Source: ZC4RG25 sp041687075 (GTDB taxonomy: Bacteria; Pseudomonadota; Alphaproteobacteria; Rhizobiales; Hyphomicrobiaceae). Taken from it: a stretch of DNA of 64,000 bases. The notes beneath the pieces are model-generated. The model saw only the letters and a program-made list of their open reading frames with translations. It made no database searches and had not been told where the DNA came from. The stretch is from assembly GCA_041687075.1 (NCBI GenBank), contig JAWLCO010000003.1, forward strand, positions 15,537 to 79,536, written 5' to 3'. The position numbers and the translations under genes are program-made. Below are positions 56,385 through 64,000 of this stretch, piece by piece; position 1 is the first letter of the stretch, and each line of letters opens with the position of its first letter.

Positions 56385-57140
56385 TCAACCATGCCTCAAC
56401 CAGCCTGCTACCGCATCGATGAACAGATTGAGAAACTCCGCAGCGACGAAGTAGAACAGCAGGAGGCCACCGGCGATCACGAACGGAAGTGAAACGAAGT
56501 ATACCGGGATCTGGGGAGTCAGCTTGTTCAGAATCCCGAATGCCAGATTGACGGCCAGCGCATAGACGAGAAACGGACTGGTGATCCGAAGGGTGAGGAA
56601 GAAGGCATCGGCCGTGGCATCTGCCAGCCGCCGCATTCCGAAGTCGACGGCAATCGGCCCGTTCACCGGCAGCGTAGCATAAGATTGAACAAGCCCACGC
56701 AGCACCTCCCAGTGCAGGTCGGCGACAAAGAACAACACCGTCCCGGTGAGCGTGACGAAGCTCGCAAGCGCGGCATTCGGCTCGGTATCCTCGATCGGCA
56801 TTTCAGGAAGGCCGGCATAACCAATGTAATGGGCAAGCGCGGCGGCCATGAATTGCAAAGCCAGAAAGTAGATGCGCCCCACCAGCCCGATGAAGGCACC
56901 CGTAGCCGTTTCGGCCACGATGAGCACCAGCACACTGCTCGCGGACGGCTGGGCCAGCGACGTCTTGAGGTCCGGCAACAGCAATGGCGTGAGCGCAAGC
57001 GTTATTGCAATAGCTATGAACAGCCGGATCTGCATCGGAACCCGGGGGCTGGAAAAGCCAGGCATCAGCATCAGGCAGCCGCCAATCCGGCAGAACAGGA
57101 GAAAGACGAGCAGCACTGCCTCCGCGACAGGTGCCGTCAA
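56385..57140 (-). CDS. fliR: flagellar export protein FliR
   Basis: 251 residues with about six membrane helices. Typical segments are VFLLFCRIGGCLMLMPGFSS, LFIAIAITLALTPLLLP, ETATGAFIGLVGRIYFLALQ and APLLVYALAVNLAFGILNK-like (here SPFLVYALAVNLAFGILNKL). It is a core part of the export gate with FliP, FliQ, FlhA and FlhB. It overlaps flhA by 4 bases. Confidence 0.95.
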   Translation of the reverse strand: MTAPVAEAVLLVFLLFCRIGGCLMLMPGFSSPRVPMQIRLFIAIAITLALTPLLLPDLKTSLAQPSASSVLVLIVAETATGAFIGLVGRIYFLALQFMAAALAHYIGYAGLPEMPIEDTEPNAALASFVTLTGTVLFFVADLHWEVLRGLVQSYATLPVNGPIAVDFGMRRLADATADAFFLTLRITSPFLVYALAVNLAFGILNKLTPQIPVYFVSLPFVIAGGLLLFYFVAAEFLNLFIDAVAGWLRHG

Positions 57141-59230
57141 GAAATCGTGCCCAGCAGCTGGATCTGCACGCCCCGTGCAAGTTCGAGGTGGGAGAGGACC
57201 GGCAGCGTCGGGTAGAGCCGCTCGATGACCATGCGGACGTAAGGCCTCGCATCGGGTGCCGCAACGATGACGAACTGATGCCCGTTATCCATGTGCACGC
57301 GGATCGCATTCGCGGCCTCCGCGCCGAACTCCTCGATGAGCCGCGGCTCGATATCGAACTCGACGACTTCGCCCTTTGCATCCCGCTTCAACGCCTGATG
57401 AAAGGCAAGATCCCAGCGATTTCCAAGACGCAGCACCTTTAGCAGGCCGTCTTCGGCCAAATCTCCGCATATCTGCTGGGCAAGACGGGTGCGCACCTGC
57501 TCCGCCAGCTGCTCGGCGCGGCGGATGTGAGGCACCACCTCGGCAATCGCCTCGAGAATGAGATGCAGATTGCGGATGGAAATGCGCTCTGCCAGCAGAA
57601 GCTTCAATACCGCCTGCAGGCCCGAATAGGAAATCTGTGCAGGGATGAGCTCGTCGGTCAGGCGGCGATATTCCGGATCGAGCCCGTCGACCAGGGCTCT
57701 GACATCCTTGTAGGACAAGAGCTGCGCCAGGTTGTTGCGGATCACTTCACGCAGGTGGGTCAGCAGCACCGTCAGCGGATCGATCGGAGTCAGGCCGTCT
57801 CGCCGGACATTGTCGGCCAGAGCCTCAGGCACCCAGAGGGCCTTCATGCCGAAGGCCGGCTCGCGCGTCTCCTCACCCGGAACATCGGGACGCGGCCCGT
57901 CACCAATGATGACGAGCAGGTCCCCGATGCGCAGCTCAGAGGTTGCCACGACGGTGCCATGGATCTTGATCTGATAGGTTTTGGGCAACAATACGAGATC
58001 GTCGCTGAGCTTGATTTCCGGAACCACGAAGCCGAACTCGCGCGCAAACTTCCGGCGCATCTTGGCGACCCGTTGTGCCAGCTCGCCATGAGCAGCAAGC
58101 AGCGCACTGGAAATCTGCTTGCCGAGGGAAACCTCGATTTCTACCGCTCTCAACGACGCCTTGACCGATGAACGTGCCTCTTCCTCAGCCTCCCGGCGGG
58201 CAGCGGCTTCACGCGCTTCTGCTACGGCCATGGCTTCGGCCTGGCGGCGCGGGATGGCAACGGCAACGGACGCCAGCAGAGCCGCCAGGATTGAAAACGG
58301 GAGGAACGGAAGACCCGGCGCAAGGGCGAGAACCGCAAGCACGAGTCCGGCCACGAAAAGGGCACGCGGGTAGCGCCCGAGCTGTCCAAAAACCGCTTTC
58401 TCCGCCGAGCCGCGGGTGCCGCCCTTGGAGACCAGAAGGCCTGCCGCCAACGAGACGATGAGTGCTGGTATCTGCGAAACGAGACCATCACCGACGGAGA
58501 GCTTCGTGAAAACGTCCGCCGCTTCCGCCGCGGAAAGATCGTGACGCGTAATGCCGATCACCATTCCGCCGACCACATTCACGCCAGTGATGATAAGGCC
58601 GGCGATGGCATCGCCCCGAACAAACTTCGACGCACCATCCATGGAGCCGAAGAACGCACTTTCTTCCTCCAACTCCCTGCGCCGGCGCATCGCCTCCCTG
58701 TCATCGATAATGCCAGCCGAAAGGTCCGCATCGATAGCCATCTGCTTGCCCGGGATGGCATCGAGCGTAAAGCGCGCGCCGACCTCGGCAATGCGTGTTG
58801 CACCCTTCGTGATGACAACGAAGTTGACGGTGACCAGGATCACGAAAACGATTGCGCCAATCACAAAATCGCCGCTCATGACGAAGCTGGCGAAGCCGGC
58901 GATGACATGCCCCGCGGCGGTGACGCCTTCTGCGCCGTTCGACAAAATGAGCCGCGTCGTTGCGATGTTGAGGGACAAGCGCAACATCGTCGTAATCAGT
59001 AGAACTGTTGGAAATGCGGAGAACTCGAGCGGTTTGTCGATCCACAGGGCCACCATGAGCACCAGGATCGATAAGGCAAACGAGAATGCCAATCCGACGT
59101 CGATGAGCGCTGGCGGCAGGGGCAAAAAAAGGACCGTCAAAATAAAGACGATCCCGATGGCGAACCAGACGTCCTGCCCTCCGCCGCGTCGGCTCACAGG
59201 CTCAAGGCGCGATGCAACCGGTGCTGCCAT
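57137..59230 (-). CDS. flhA: flagellar export protein FlhA
   Basis: 697 residues. The N-terminal membrane half has IDVGLAFSFALSILVLMVAL, LLITTMLRLSLNIATTRLIL and AGIIDDREAMRRRRELEEES, the conserved FHIPEP region of the family (GQQMAIDADLNAG-type; here GKQMAIDADLSAG). The C-terminal cytoplasmic half (VLLTHLREVIRNNLAQLLSY, then PAQISYSGLQAVLKLLLAER) is intact. It sorts export substrates. It is flanked by fliQ upstream and fliR downstream. Confidence 0.96.
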   Translation of the reverse strand: MAAPVASRLEPVSRRGGGQDVWFAIGIVFILTVLFLPLPPALIDVGLAFSFALSILVLMVALWIDKPLEFSAFPTVLLITTMLRLSLNIATTRLILSNGAEGVTAAGHVIAGFASFVMSGDFVIGAIVFVILVTVNFVVITKGATRIAEVGARFTLDAIPGKQMAIDADLSAGIIDDREAMRRRRELEEESAFFGSMDGASKFVRGDAIAGLIITGVNVVGGMVIGITRHDLSAAEAADVFTKLSVGDGLVSQIPALIVSLAAGLLVSKGGTRGSAEKAVFGQLGRYPRALFVAGLVLAVLALAPGLPFLPFSILAALLASVAVAIPRRQAEAMAVAEAREAAARREAEEEARSSVKASLRAVEIEVSLGKQISSALLAAHGELAQRVAKMRRKFAREFGFVVPEIKLSDDLVLLPKTYQIKIHGTVVATSELRIGDLLVIIGDGPRPDVPGEETREPAFGMKALWVPEALADNVRRDGLTPIDPLTVLLTHLREVIRNNLAQLLSYKDVRALVDGLDPEYRRLTDELIPAQISYSGLQAVLKLLLAERISIRNLHLILEAIAEVVPHIRRAEQLAEQVRTRLAQQICGDLAEDGLLKVLRLGNRWDLAFHQALKRDAKGEVVEFDIEPRLIEEFGAEAANAIRVHMDNGHQFVIVAAPDARPYVRMVIERLYPTLPVLSHLELARGVQIQLLGTIS

Positions 59231-59260
59231 TCCTCCCCCAGATCGCCGCCACGAACGGCA

Positions 59261-59527
59261 TCAGAAACCGTGCTCAATGCGGGCATAGACCTGCTCCGCA
59301 AACGTATAAATAGTGGCGCCGATAAACGGCGCCGAAAACGAAGCGGTGAGAAGAATCGCCACGATCTTCGGAATAAACGTGAGCGTGATCTCCTGAACCT
59401 GGGTCAATGCCTGCAGCAGCGCGATCCCGATGCCGACAAGCATGGCAGCGGCTATGGCCGGGCTCGAGGCGACTATCACTGTCCAGATCGTCGACTGAAC
59501 GATATCGAGCGCATCTGCCTGGTTCAT
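59261..59527 (-). CDS. fliQ: flagellar export protein FliQ
   Basis: 88 residues with two membrane helices: IVASSPAIAAAMLVGIGIAL and LLQALTQVQEITLTFIPKIV, continuing to AILLTASFSAPFIGATIYTF. Exactly the family length. Two bases separate it from flgD and 30 from flhA. Confidence 0.95.
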   Translation of the reverse strand: MNQADALDIVQSTIWTVIVASSPAIAAAMLVGIGIALLQALTQVQEITLTFIPKIVAILLTASFSAPFIGATIYTFAEQVYARIEHGF

Positions 59528-59529
59528 GA

Positions 59530-59931
59530 TCAGGAGACCGTCACGCCTGGCCCAAGTGCTACCTCCCGGCCATTGTCAAGCACCGCAACTGCCCCACCCG
59601 CAATGATACGCAACGCCGTCACCTGGCCGGTGATCTCGCCGTCGGCTGACGTGATCGTGCGGCCGATGATGCCATCCGCCTGCGACAGCGACAGTGCGCT
59701 CATAATGGAATCGAGCTTTGCGTTCGCCTGCACCGCTTGTTCGACATTTGAGAACGCAGCAAGTTGCGCGATGTATTCGGTTGACTCCATCGGCTGTGTC
59801 GGATCCTGGTTCCTCATCTGGGCAATGAGGAGTTGCAGAAAGGCATTGTGGTCGAGGCTGGACCGGGATTGTGCCCAGGCGCTCTCGGTTGCTCCCGCCC
59901 CCCCAATGGCTGTTGCTGCGCTGACCTCCAT
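59530..59931 (-). CDS. flgD: flagellar hook-capping protein FlgD
   Basis: 133 residues, matching the short FlgD of Hyphomicrobiales. The core segment is NAFLQLLIAQMRNQDPTQPM, then ESTEYIAQLAAFSNVEQAVQ, the family hallmark. It scaffolds hook assembly by FlgE. Its ATG overlaps the flbT stop by one base (TGATG). Confidence 0.94.
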   Translation of the reverse strand: MEVSAATAIGGAGATESAWAQSRSSLDHNAFLQLLIAQMRNQDPTQPMESTEYIAQLAAFSNVEQAVQANAKLDSIMSALSLSQADGIIGRTITSADGEITGQVTALRIIAGGAVAVLDNGREVALGPGVTVS

Positions 59932-60368
59932 CAGCCGACCTCCGCTTTTTGCGCACGAGAAGGCAGAGCCACATGTCCAGCCGCGAGGATCTCGTCCTCG
60001 ATCGGGAAGAGGACACGGAGAGTTTTCAAGGCCTCAAACGCCTTCCCGGCCGAAACGAGCTGGTTTACGCGTTCCAGACCTGTAATGACCGCCGCATTCT
60101 CGAACGACGAGTGAAGCAAATGATGAAACTGCCCGAACAGGCTTTTTGCTTCGTCGGACTTGGCAGGCTCGATCAACATTGTCTGGACGACGAAGTAGAG
60201 CTGCCGCAGCGGCGTTGTCGCCCGCTCCGGCTGCATGACGTGATTTTCCAGGAGGAAGGTGACGTCGTTCAGCAACTCGAGCGTCACCTTCCGATTGGCC
60301 CGCAGGACGGCGCCGTTGACGTAAAACCTTTCTCCTGCCCGAAGTGAGATGTGGATGCTGCCACTCAC
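59931..60368 (-). CDS. flbT: flagellin post-transcriptional regulator FlbT
   Basis: 145 residues from GTG 60368, which overlaps the flaF stop (GTGA). The N-terminus SIHISLRAGERFYVNGAVLR and the segment KVTLELLNDVTFLLENHVMQ identify FlbT. In Caulobacter FlbT binds flagellin mRNA and promotes its decay before hook completion. Paired with flaF as usual in Alphaproteobacteria. Confidence 0.92.
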   Translation of the reverse strand: MSGSIHISLRAGERFYVNGAVLRANRKVTLELLNDVTFLLENHVMQPERATTPLRQLYFVVQTMLIEPAKSDEAKSLFGQFHHLLHSSFENAAVITGLERVNQLVSAGKAFEALKTLRVLFPIEDEILAAGHVALPSRAQKAEVG

Positions 60369-60718
60369 TGAAGGCCCTCGCTGATGGACTTCATGATGCC
60401 GATAAGTGCGGAGAAGTCGCCCGACTGTTCGAGGCGTATCCGGTCTCCTTCCCGCATCGCCCAAAGGCCAATGGAAATGAGGTCAGCCCGCAACCCTTGA
60501 GGAAGATCGTTCTCGGGGCTCGCCAGATCCTCGATCAGTATCGACCAGAGCCGGTTCAGATAGTGCAGCGCCTCGAATGCCTCGCGCGAACGCGGTCCAT
60601 TTTCCGCGGCCTGCTGTAACAGCTCGATCGCCCGCCCAATTGCGGCGCGCTCCCGTTCGCGCGCCAGGCGCGGCGTCTCTTCCAGAATCTCAGCATAGGC
60701 AGAATGGTTATGCATCAT
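60365..60718 (-). CDS. flaF: flagellin biosynthesis regulator FlaF
   Basis: 117 residues from ATG 60718 (MMHNHSAYAEILEETPRLAR). A GTG at 60745, overlapping the flgL stop, would add nine residues, but the chosen start fits the family, which begins MxxxSYAEI. The core is RAIELLQQAAENGPRSREAF, then LNRLWSILIEDLASPENDLP and ISIGLWAMREGDRIR. FlaF opposes FlbT and is needed for flagellin synthesis or secretion. Confidence 0.9.
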   Translation of the reverse strand: MMHNHSAYAEILEETPRLARERERAAIGRAIELLQQAAENGPRSREAFEALHYLNRLWSILIEDLASPENDLPQGLRADLISIGLWAMREGDRIRLEQSGDFSALIGIMKSISEGLQ

Positions 60719-60741
60719 CGGCACCAGCTCAGCTAGCAGGC

Positions 60742-61791
60742 TCACAGGTGATAAATGAGGCTCATCTGCTGGAGCCTGGCTGTCAGGGCATAGGCGGTCT
60801 CGATTTGCGTCAGCAGAGAGGTCACCCGCAGAGACGCTTCATAAGGATCAACGGCCTCGAGATCCGTGATGTGCCGGCTCAACACATCCATTTCAATCGA
60901 AACTCGCTCATTCGCCATCGCAATTCTGTTCTCGGCAACGCCCAGCCCGGTCCGCAACGCCGTTATATCCTGGACTGCCGCCCCGGCGGTTTCGACAGCC
61001 GTATCGACGATGACCTGGAAGGCCTCGTCGTTGAGCCGTTCTCCACCCAGATCCGCAATCATCACGTAGGCACGGACGAGATTGCGGACGGCGTCCGCGT
61101 TGGCATTGGCCGACGTCTCGATCACCTCACCGGTCGAAATCCGGCTCGAGATGTTCTCGCCCGATGCCGTGGACCAGTTGGTTGACCAAGCCGGATCTTC
61201 GAAAAGGGACGTAAAATCACCCTCGAGAAAGGCCTGCATGTCCGCAGCAGAAATACCACTCACGCCGGGATCGGATTGGGACATGCCGAATGCGGCAAAG
61301 AATGCATCAGAGACCGATTGGCGACTGGCGGGGGCAGGCATCCCGAAGTAATCGGCGAGGGGTATGCTATCGGAGTTGATACCCGCAAAAATGTGGACGC
61401 CTTCGACAGCGGTGTTGATGCCATTTATGAGGGATTTCAGCCGCGCCTTGGCCTCGACGGCCAAAACCTTTGGCCCGCTGTCGCTGCTGCGGGCGCCGAT
61501 GAGAGCTCCCAGAAAGCTCTGTGCGTCTTCGGCCAATCCCTCGAGAACGGACTGCGTCGCGGCCAGCCGGGTTTCCGCGACAGTGTTCGAGTCCAGAATG
61601 GCACCAAGCCGCGCATAGTCATTGCGCATCGAAACGGCGTGCCCGGCCATGAAACCCAGACTAGCGCCAACGTCGGCGTGTCGCCCAGTGGTAACCTCCT
61701 TCTGCGCAATAGCCAGGGCGTTCTGGGCTTTGAGCAACGAGGACCGGGTCGCTTCGAAAAGAGCCTTCGTGGAAATGGGCGTGATCTTCAT
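60742..61791 (-). CDS. flgL: flagellar hook-associated protein FlgL
   Basis: 349 residues. The start ISTKALFEATRSSLLKAQNA and the region ALAIAQKEVTTGRHADVGAS match FlgL / flagellin N-termini. The C-terminal helix LRVTSLLTQIETAYALTARL matches the paired coiled coil. FlgL joins hook and filament after FlgK. The stop overlaps the upstream alternative start of flaF. Confidence 0.88.
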   Translation of the reverse strand: MKITPISTKALFEATRSSLLKAQNALAIAQKEVTTGRHADVGASLGFMAGHAVSMRNDYARLGAILDSNTVAETRLAATQSVLEGLAEDAQSFLGALIGARSSDSGPKVLAVEAKARLKSLINGINTAVEGVHIFAGINSDSIPLADYFGMPAPASRQSVSDAFFAAFGMSQSDPGVSGISAADMQAFLEGDFTSLFEDPAWSTNWSTASGENISSRISTGEVIETSANANADAVRNLVRAYVMIADLGGERLNDEAFQVIVDTAVETAGAAVQDITALRTGLGVAENRIAMANERVSIEMDVLSRHITDLEAVDPYEASLRVTSLLTQIETAYALTARLQQMSLIYHL

Positions 61792-61795
61792 TGCA

Positions 61796-63265
61796 TTATC
61801 CCGCTGCAGCCAAAAGCGCCCGGAACATTTCGTCGATTGTGGAAATGAGCCGCGATGTCGCTTGATAGGACCGTTCGAGACCGAGCAGGATCATCATTTC
61901 CTCATCAAGATTCACACCGGTTACGCTGGACAAGGCTTCCGATGATCGCTCGAGCAAAGTCGCCCGGTACTCTGCCTCGGCATTGGCGGCCGTCCGTGTC
62001 TCTTCCAGCCAGGCGACTGATCCGGCGGCGAACTGCGCAATAGTGTCGGATGCGGCAAGCTTTGCATCGGGATCAAACGCCCGCTGCTCCGCCATCCGGT
62101 CGAGGAGTTGCTGCAAACGACCTGAGAAGCTGGCACCACCGCTTGGATTATAATTGTAAGCCGGGCCGGCAATGCCGCCATCACGCAACTTGGCAGCCGA
62201 TCCACCCTGCGCGGGGTCGACGCTCGCATTGATGGTTATCAGCCCCGCAAGGCCCGTCACAAGACTGCCAGAGGCCGGCACGCCTGCTGCTGCCTCATAG
62301 GTGAACAGACCCGGCGCATCCGGCAGCGCCGGTGCCGCGCTCTGATCGCTTTCCGCGAACGCTTCGATCAAACCTCGGGCAATCTCATCGAGCTGACTCT
62401 GGTACGTCGTTGCGATTTCATCGCGCACCGAGGCCAAGCCCGCCAATCGGCCGCTGCCGATCGTCATACCGCCCGGTGCGCCGGTGATCTGCACACCATC
62501 GGCGTAAACCGGGTTCCCGATCGTATCCGGTGCGTAAATGAGGGTCGGCTCGAATGACAGTGTGCGCGCCTTTTTATCGAACAATGTAACGCCGCTGTCG
62601 GTGAAGACCGCCATATCGTTGTCGGCCCGCATTACGGTCCGAATTCCGACTTCCTGGGATATGGCCTGCAGCAGCCGATCACGGTTATCGAGGTAATCCG
62701 TGACATCGGCGCCCGCGCGGGTGCCATTGACGATCGCCGCATTCACCGTCTCGAACTGAGCCAGTAGACCGTTCAGCCGGTCGACGGCACTGGCCATTTC
62801 CGCATCGGCCCGCTCGCGCAGACTCTGCACCGTTTCCGTCGCACTGTTCAGCGACCGCACGACGTCGCGCGCCGCAGCCACTGCGGACTGAGCGGCTACG
62901 GGATCATGCGGCGCAGCGGAGTAGAGCTGCAGGGCATCATGAAATTTGCCGATCAGCGCCGCCGGTGAGGCGTCGAGCTCCGGATCGAGCACGGTTCCTT
63001 CCAGGCGGTCCAGCGCATCCACGATGCTCCGCTGCTGAGCCGCGGTGGAATTCGCGCCGAGCATGTGCGCGAGCAAGGCGCCGTCGGAAACCCGCGAGAC
63101 GGACGCAAGGCGCACGCCACCATCCGCGGTGGTGACGACATTGGCCAGCTTGCGCGAGGCAAGAGCCTGTCCAGCGCCGACGATATTTCGCGACACGATT
63201 GCCGTCTGGCCGGACGTCACCGAGATCCCGCTGCGGGCAACATCGATTGCTGAGGTCAGGGTCAT
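61796..63265 (-). CDS. flgK: flagellar hook-associated protein FlgK
   Basis: 489 residues. The N-terminal SAIDVARSGISVTSGQTAIV and NIVGAGQALASRKLANVVTT fit the rod/hook-protein D0 region. The C-terminal end GVNLDEEMMILLGLERSYQA and TSRLISTIDEMFRALLAAAG is the FlgK signature. It is the first junction protein on the hook. Four bases separate it from flgL. Confidence 0.92.
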   Translation of the reverse strand: MTLTSAIDVARSGISVTSGQTAIVSRNIVGAGQALASRKLANVVTTADGGVRLASVSRVSDGALLAHMLGANSTAAQQRSIVDALDRLEGTVLDPELDASPAALIGKFHDALQLYSAAPHDPVAAQSAVAAARDVVRSLNSATETVQSLRERADAEMASAVDRLNGLLAQFETVNAAIVNGTRAGADVTDYLDNRDRLLQAISQEVGIRTVMRADNDMAVFTDSGVTLFDKKARTLSFEPTLIYAPDTIGNPVYADGVQITGAPGGMTIGSGRLAGLASVRDEIATTYQSQLDEIARGLIEAFAESDQSAAPALPDAPGLFTYEAAAGVPASGSLVTGLAGLITINASVDPAQGGSAAKLRDGGIAGPAYNYNPSGGASFSGRLQQLLDRMAEQRAFDPDAKLAASDTIAQFAAGSVAWLEETRTAANAEAEYRATLLERSSEALSSVTGVNLDEEMMILLGLERSYQATSRLISTIDEMFRALLAAAG

Positions 63266-63307
63266 GCCGGAGTCATTCTGAGGAGAGAGACGATCGATGC
63301 CACTTCA

Positions 63308-64000
63308 TCAGCGCTTGAGATTTACGAGCACGTCCATCAAATCAGCGCCGGTCTGGAATACTTTCGAATTGGCCGTGTAATTGCGCTGCGACTCGATCAT
63401 CGTCGTCAGCTCGGACGCGAGATCGACATTGGACTGCTCCAACGCACCTGAAACCATAGTCCCGAAGCCACCCGCGCCCGCAAAACCGATCCGCACGTCT
63501 CCGGACGCGGCAGTTGCGACGTAAACATTCCCTGCGAGAGGCTGCAGGTTATCCGGACTTTTCACATCCGCGAGCGGAATACGATGTGTGGCAACTCGAG
63601 TGCCATTGCGATACACCGCGTAGAGCTCGCCCGTGTCCGATATTTCGATGCTTTCCACGTCGCTCGGCGCATTTCCGTTCACGACCGGATCCAGCACCGA
63701 GTATTCAGCCGCGAGCTGGCTCGACTGCGACAGATCCAACGCCAGCGTGGCGCCATTCGGTATGGGAATGTCTATAGACGTCGGACTCCCAGCATCGAGC
63801 TTGCCCGTGGTGGGGTCGAACGTCAGCGTCACAGTGGAGAGGGGACCGGTGAGGTAGGGGAAGCCCCCACCCGCAGCAGCCTGAGATCGGTCGAACACCG
63901 CAACCTCCCAGGTTCCGTCAGCCATTTTGGAGCTGTAGACGTCCAGGATGACTTCGGCACCGAGATTGTCGTACGTGACCAGAGACGTTTTGCCAGTGAA
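63308..64000 (-). CDS. flgE: flagellar hook protein FlgE, C-terminal part
   Basis: Partial gene cut by the right edge: the last 230 residues are present. They read FTGKTSLVTYDNLGAEVILD at the edge, then VYSSKMADGTWEVAVFDRSQ, a GELYAVYRNGTRVATHRIPL segment, and the closing signature QSNVDLASELTTMIESQRNY followed by TANSKVFQTGADLMDVLVNL. This C-terminal block is conserved across FlgE proteins. It is upstream of flgK, as in other Hyphomicrobiales. Confidence 0.94.
   Translation of the reverse strand, partial: FTGKTSLVTYDNLGAEVILDVYSSKMADGTWEVAVFDRSQAAAGGGFPYLTGPLSTVTLTFDPTTGKLDAGSPTSIDIPIPNGATLALDLSQSSQLAAEYSVLDPVVNGNAPSDVESIEISDTGELYAVYRNGTRVATHRIPLADVKSPDNLQPLAGNVYVATAASGDVRIGFAGAGGFGTMVSGALEQSNVDLASELTTMIESQRNYTANSKVFQTGADLMDVLVNLKR

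Overview
The window is GC-rich chromosomal DNA, almost fully coding. The genes point to an alphaproteobacterium of the Hyphomicrobiales (Rhizobiales) type. Evidence for this is the flgE-flgK-flgL-flaF-flbT-flgD-fliQ-flhA-fliR block with the alphaproteobacterial flagellin regulators FlaF and FlbT, a CtrA-type box, FNR/FixK-type boxes, a TakP-like 2-oxoacid receptor, and a formate dehydrogenase cluster carrying DUF6352/DUF6505/DUF6494 proteins. No tRNA, rRNA, CRISPR array, transposase or prophage gene was seen.

Layout. (1) 0-4 kb: a truncated GH13 alpha-glucosidase, a frameshifted livF remnant, an acyl-CoA dehydrogenase, a PAP2 phosphatase and an RraA-like protein. (2) 4-22.6 kb: a formate dehydrogenase and molybdenum cofactor island. 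A minus-strand operon (17994 down to 7749) encodes a TorD-like chaperone, a small Tat protein, the catalytic, Fe-S and cytochrome b subunits, a lipoprotein, a WD40-cytochrome c fusion, a 40-residue membrane peptide, DUF6494, a degenerate biotin/lipoate-ligase-fold protein, DUF6505 and DUF6352. Next to it lie a 681-residue ferredoxin-type protein and a divergent DUF3305 / DUF3306-GNAT pair. On the other side are moaA, mobB, mobA and fdhD, plus a subtilase-like protein whose catalytic residues appear to be lost. Two FNR/FixK-type boxes sit between the operon and moaA, suggesting induction at low oxygen. (3) 22.6-28.1 kb: an intergenic palindromic repeat, a TakP-like receptor without its transporter, oligoendopeptidase F and an NtrC-type response regulator. 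(4) 28.3-36.1 kb: cell-wall genes (an L,D-transpeptidase with a long Ala/Glu-rich extension; a DUF882 peptidase behind a CtrA box), ligA and azlCD. (5) 36.1-42.1 kb: a fadE-fadJ-fadI beta-oxidation operon. (6) 42.4-43.2 kb: a BigR/SqrR-type ArsR repressor with both sensor cysteines, followed by a small c-type cytochrome. (7) 43.2-48.9 kb: a lysozyme-like exported protein and gatC, gatA, chorismate mutase, a DUF559 protein and gatB. (8) 49-64 kb: flagellar genes in several transcription units, cut at the right edge inside flgE.

The formate island looks like a self-contained periplasmic formate-oxidation module. FdhA, with its molybdenum cofactor built by MoaA/MobAB and sulfurated through FdhD, passes electrons through FdhB to cytochrome b. 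The WD40-cytochrome c is a candidate extra electron exit. The conserved proteins of unknown function around it are the most promising undescribed biology here. A family of CCCTCTCCCC/GGGGAGAGGG hairpin repeats is scattered through the fad and gat spacers.
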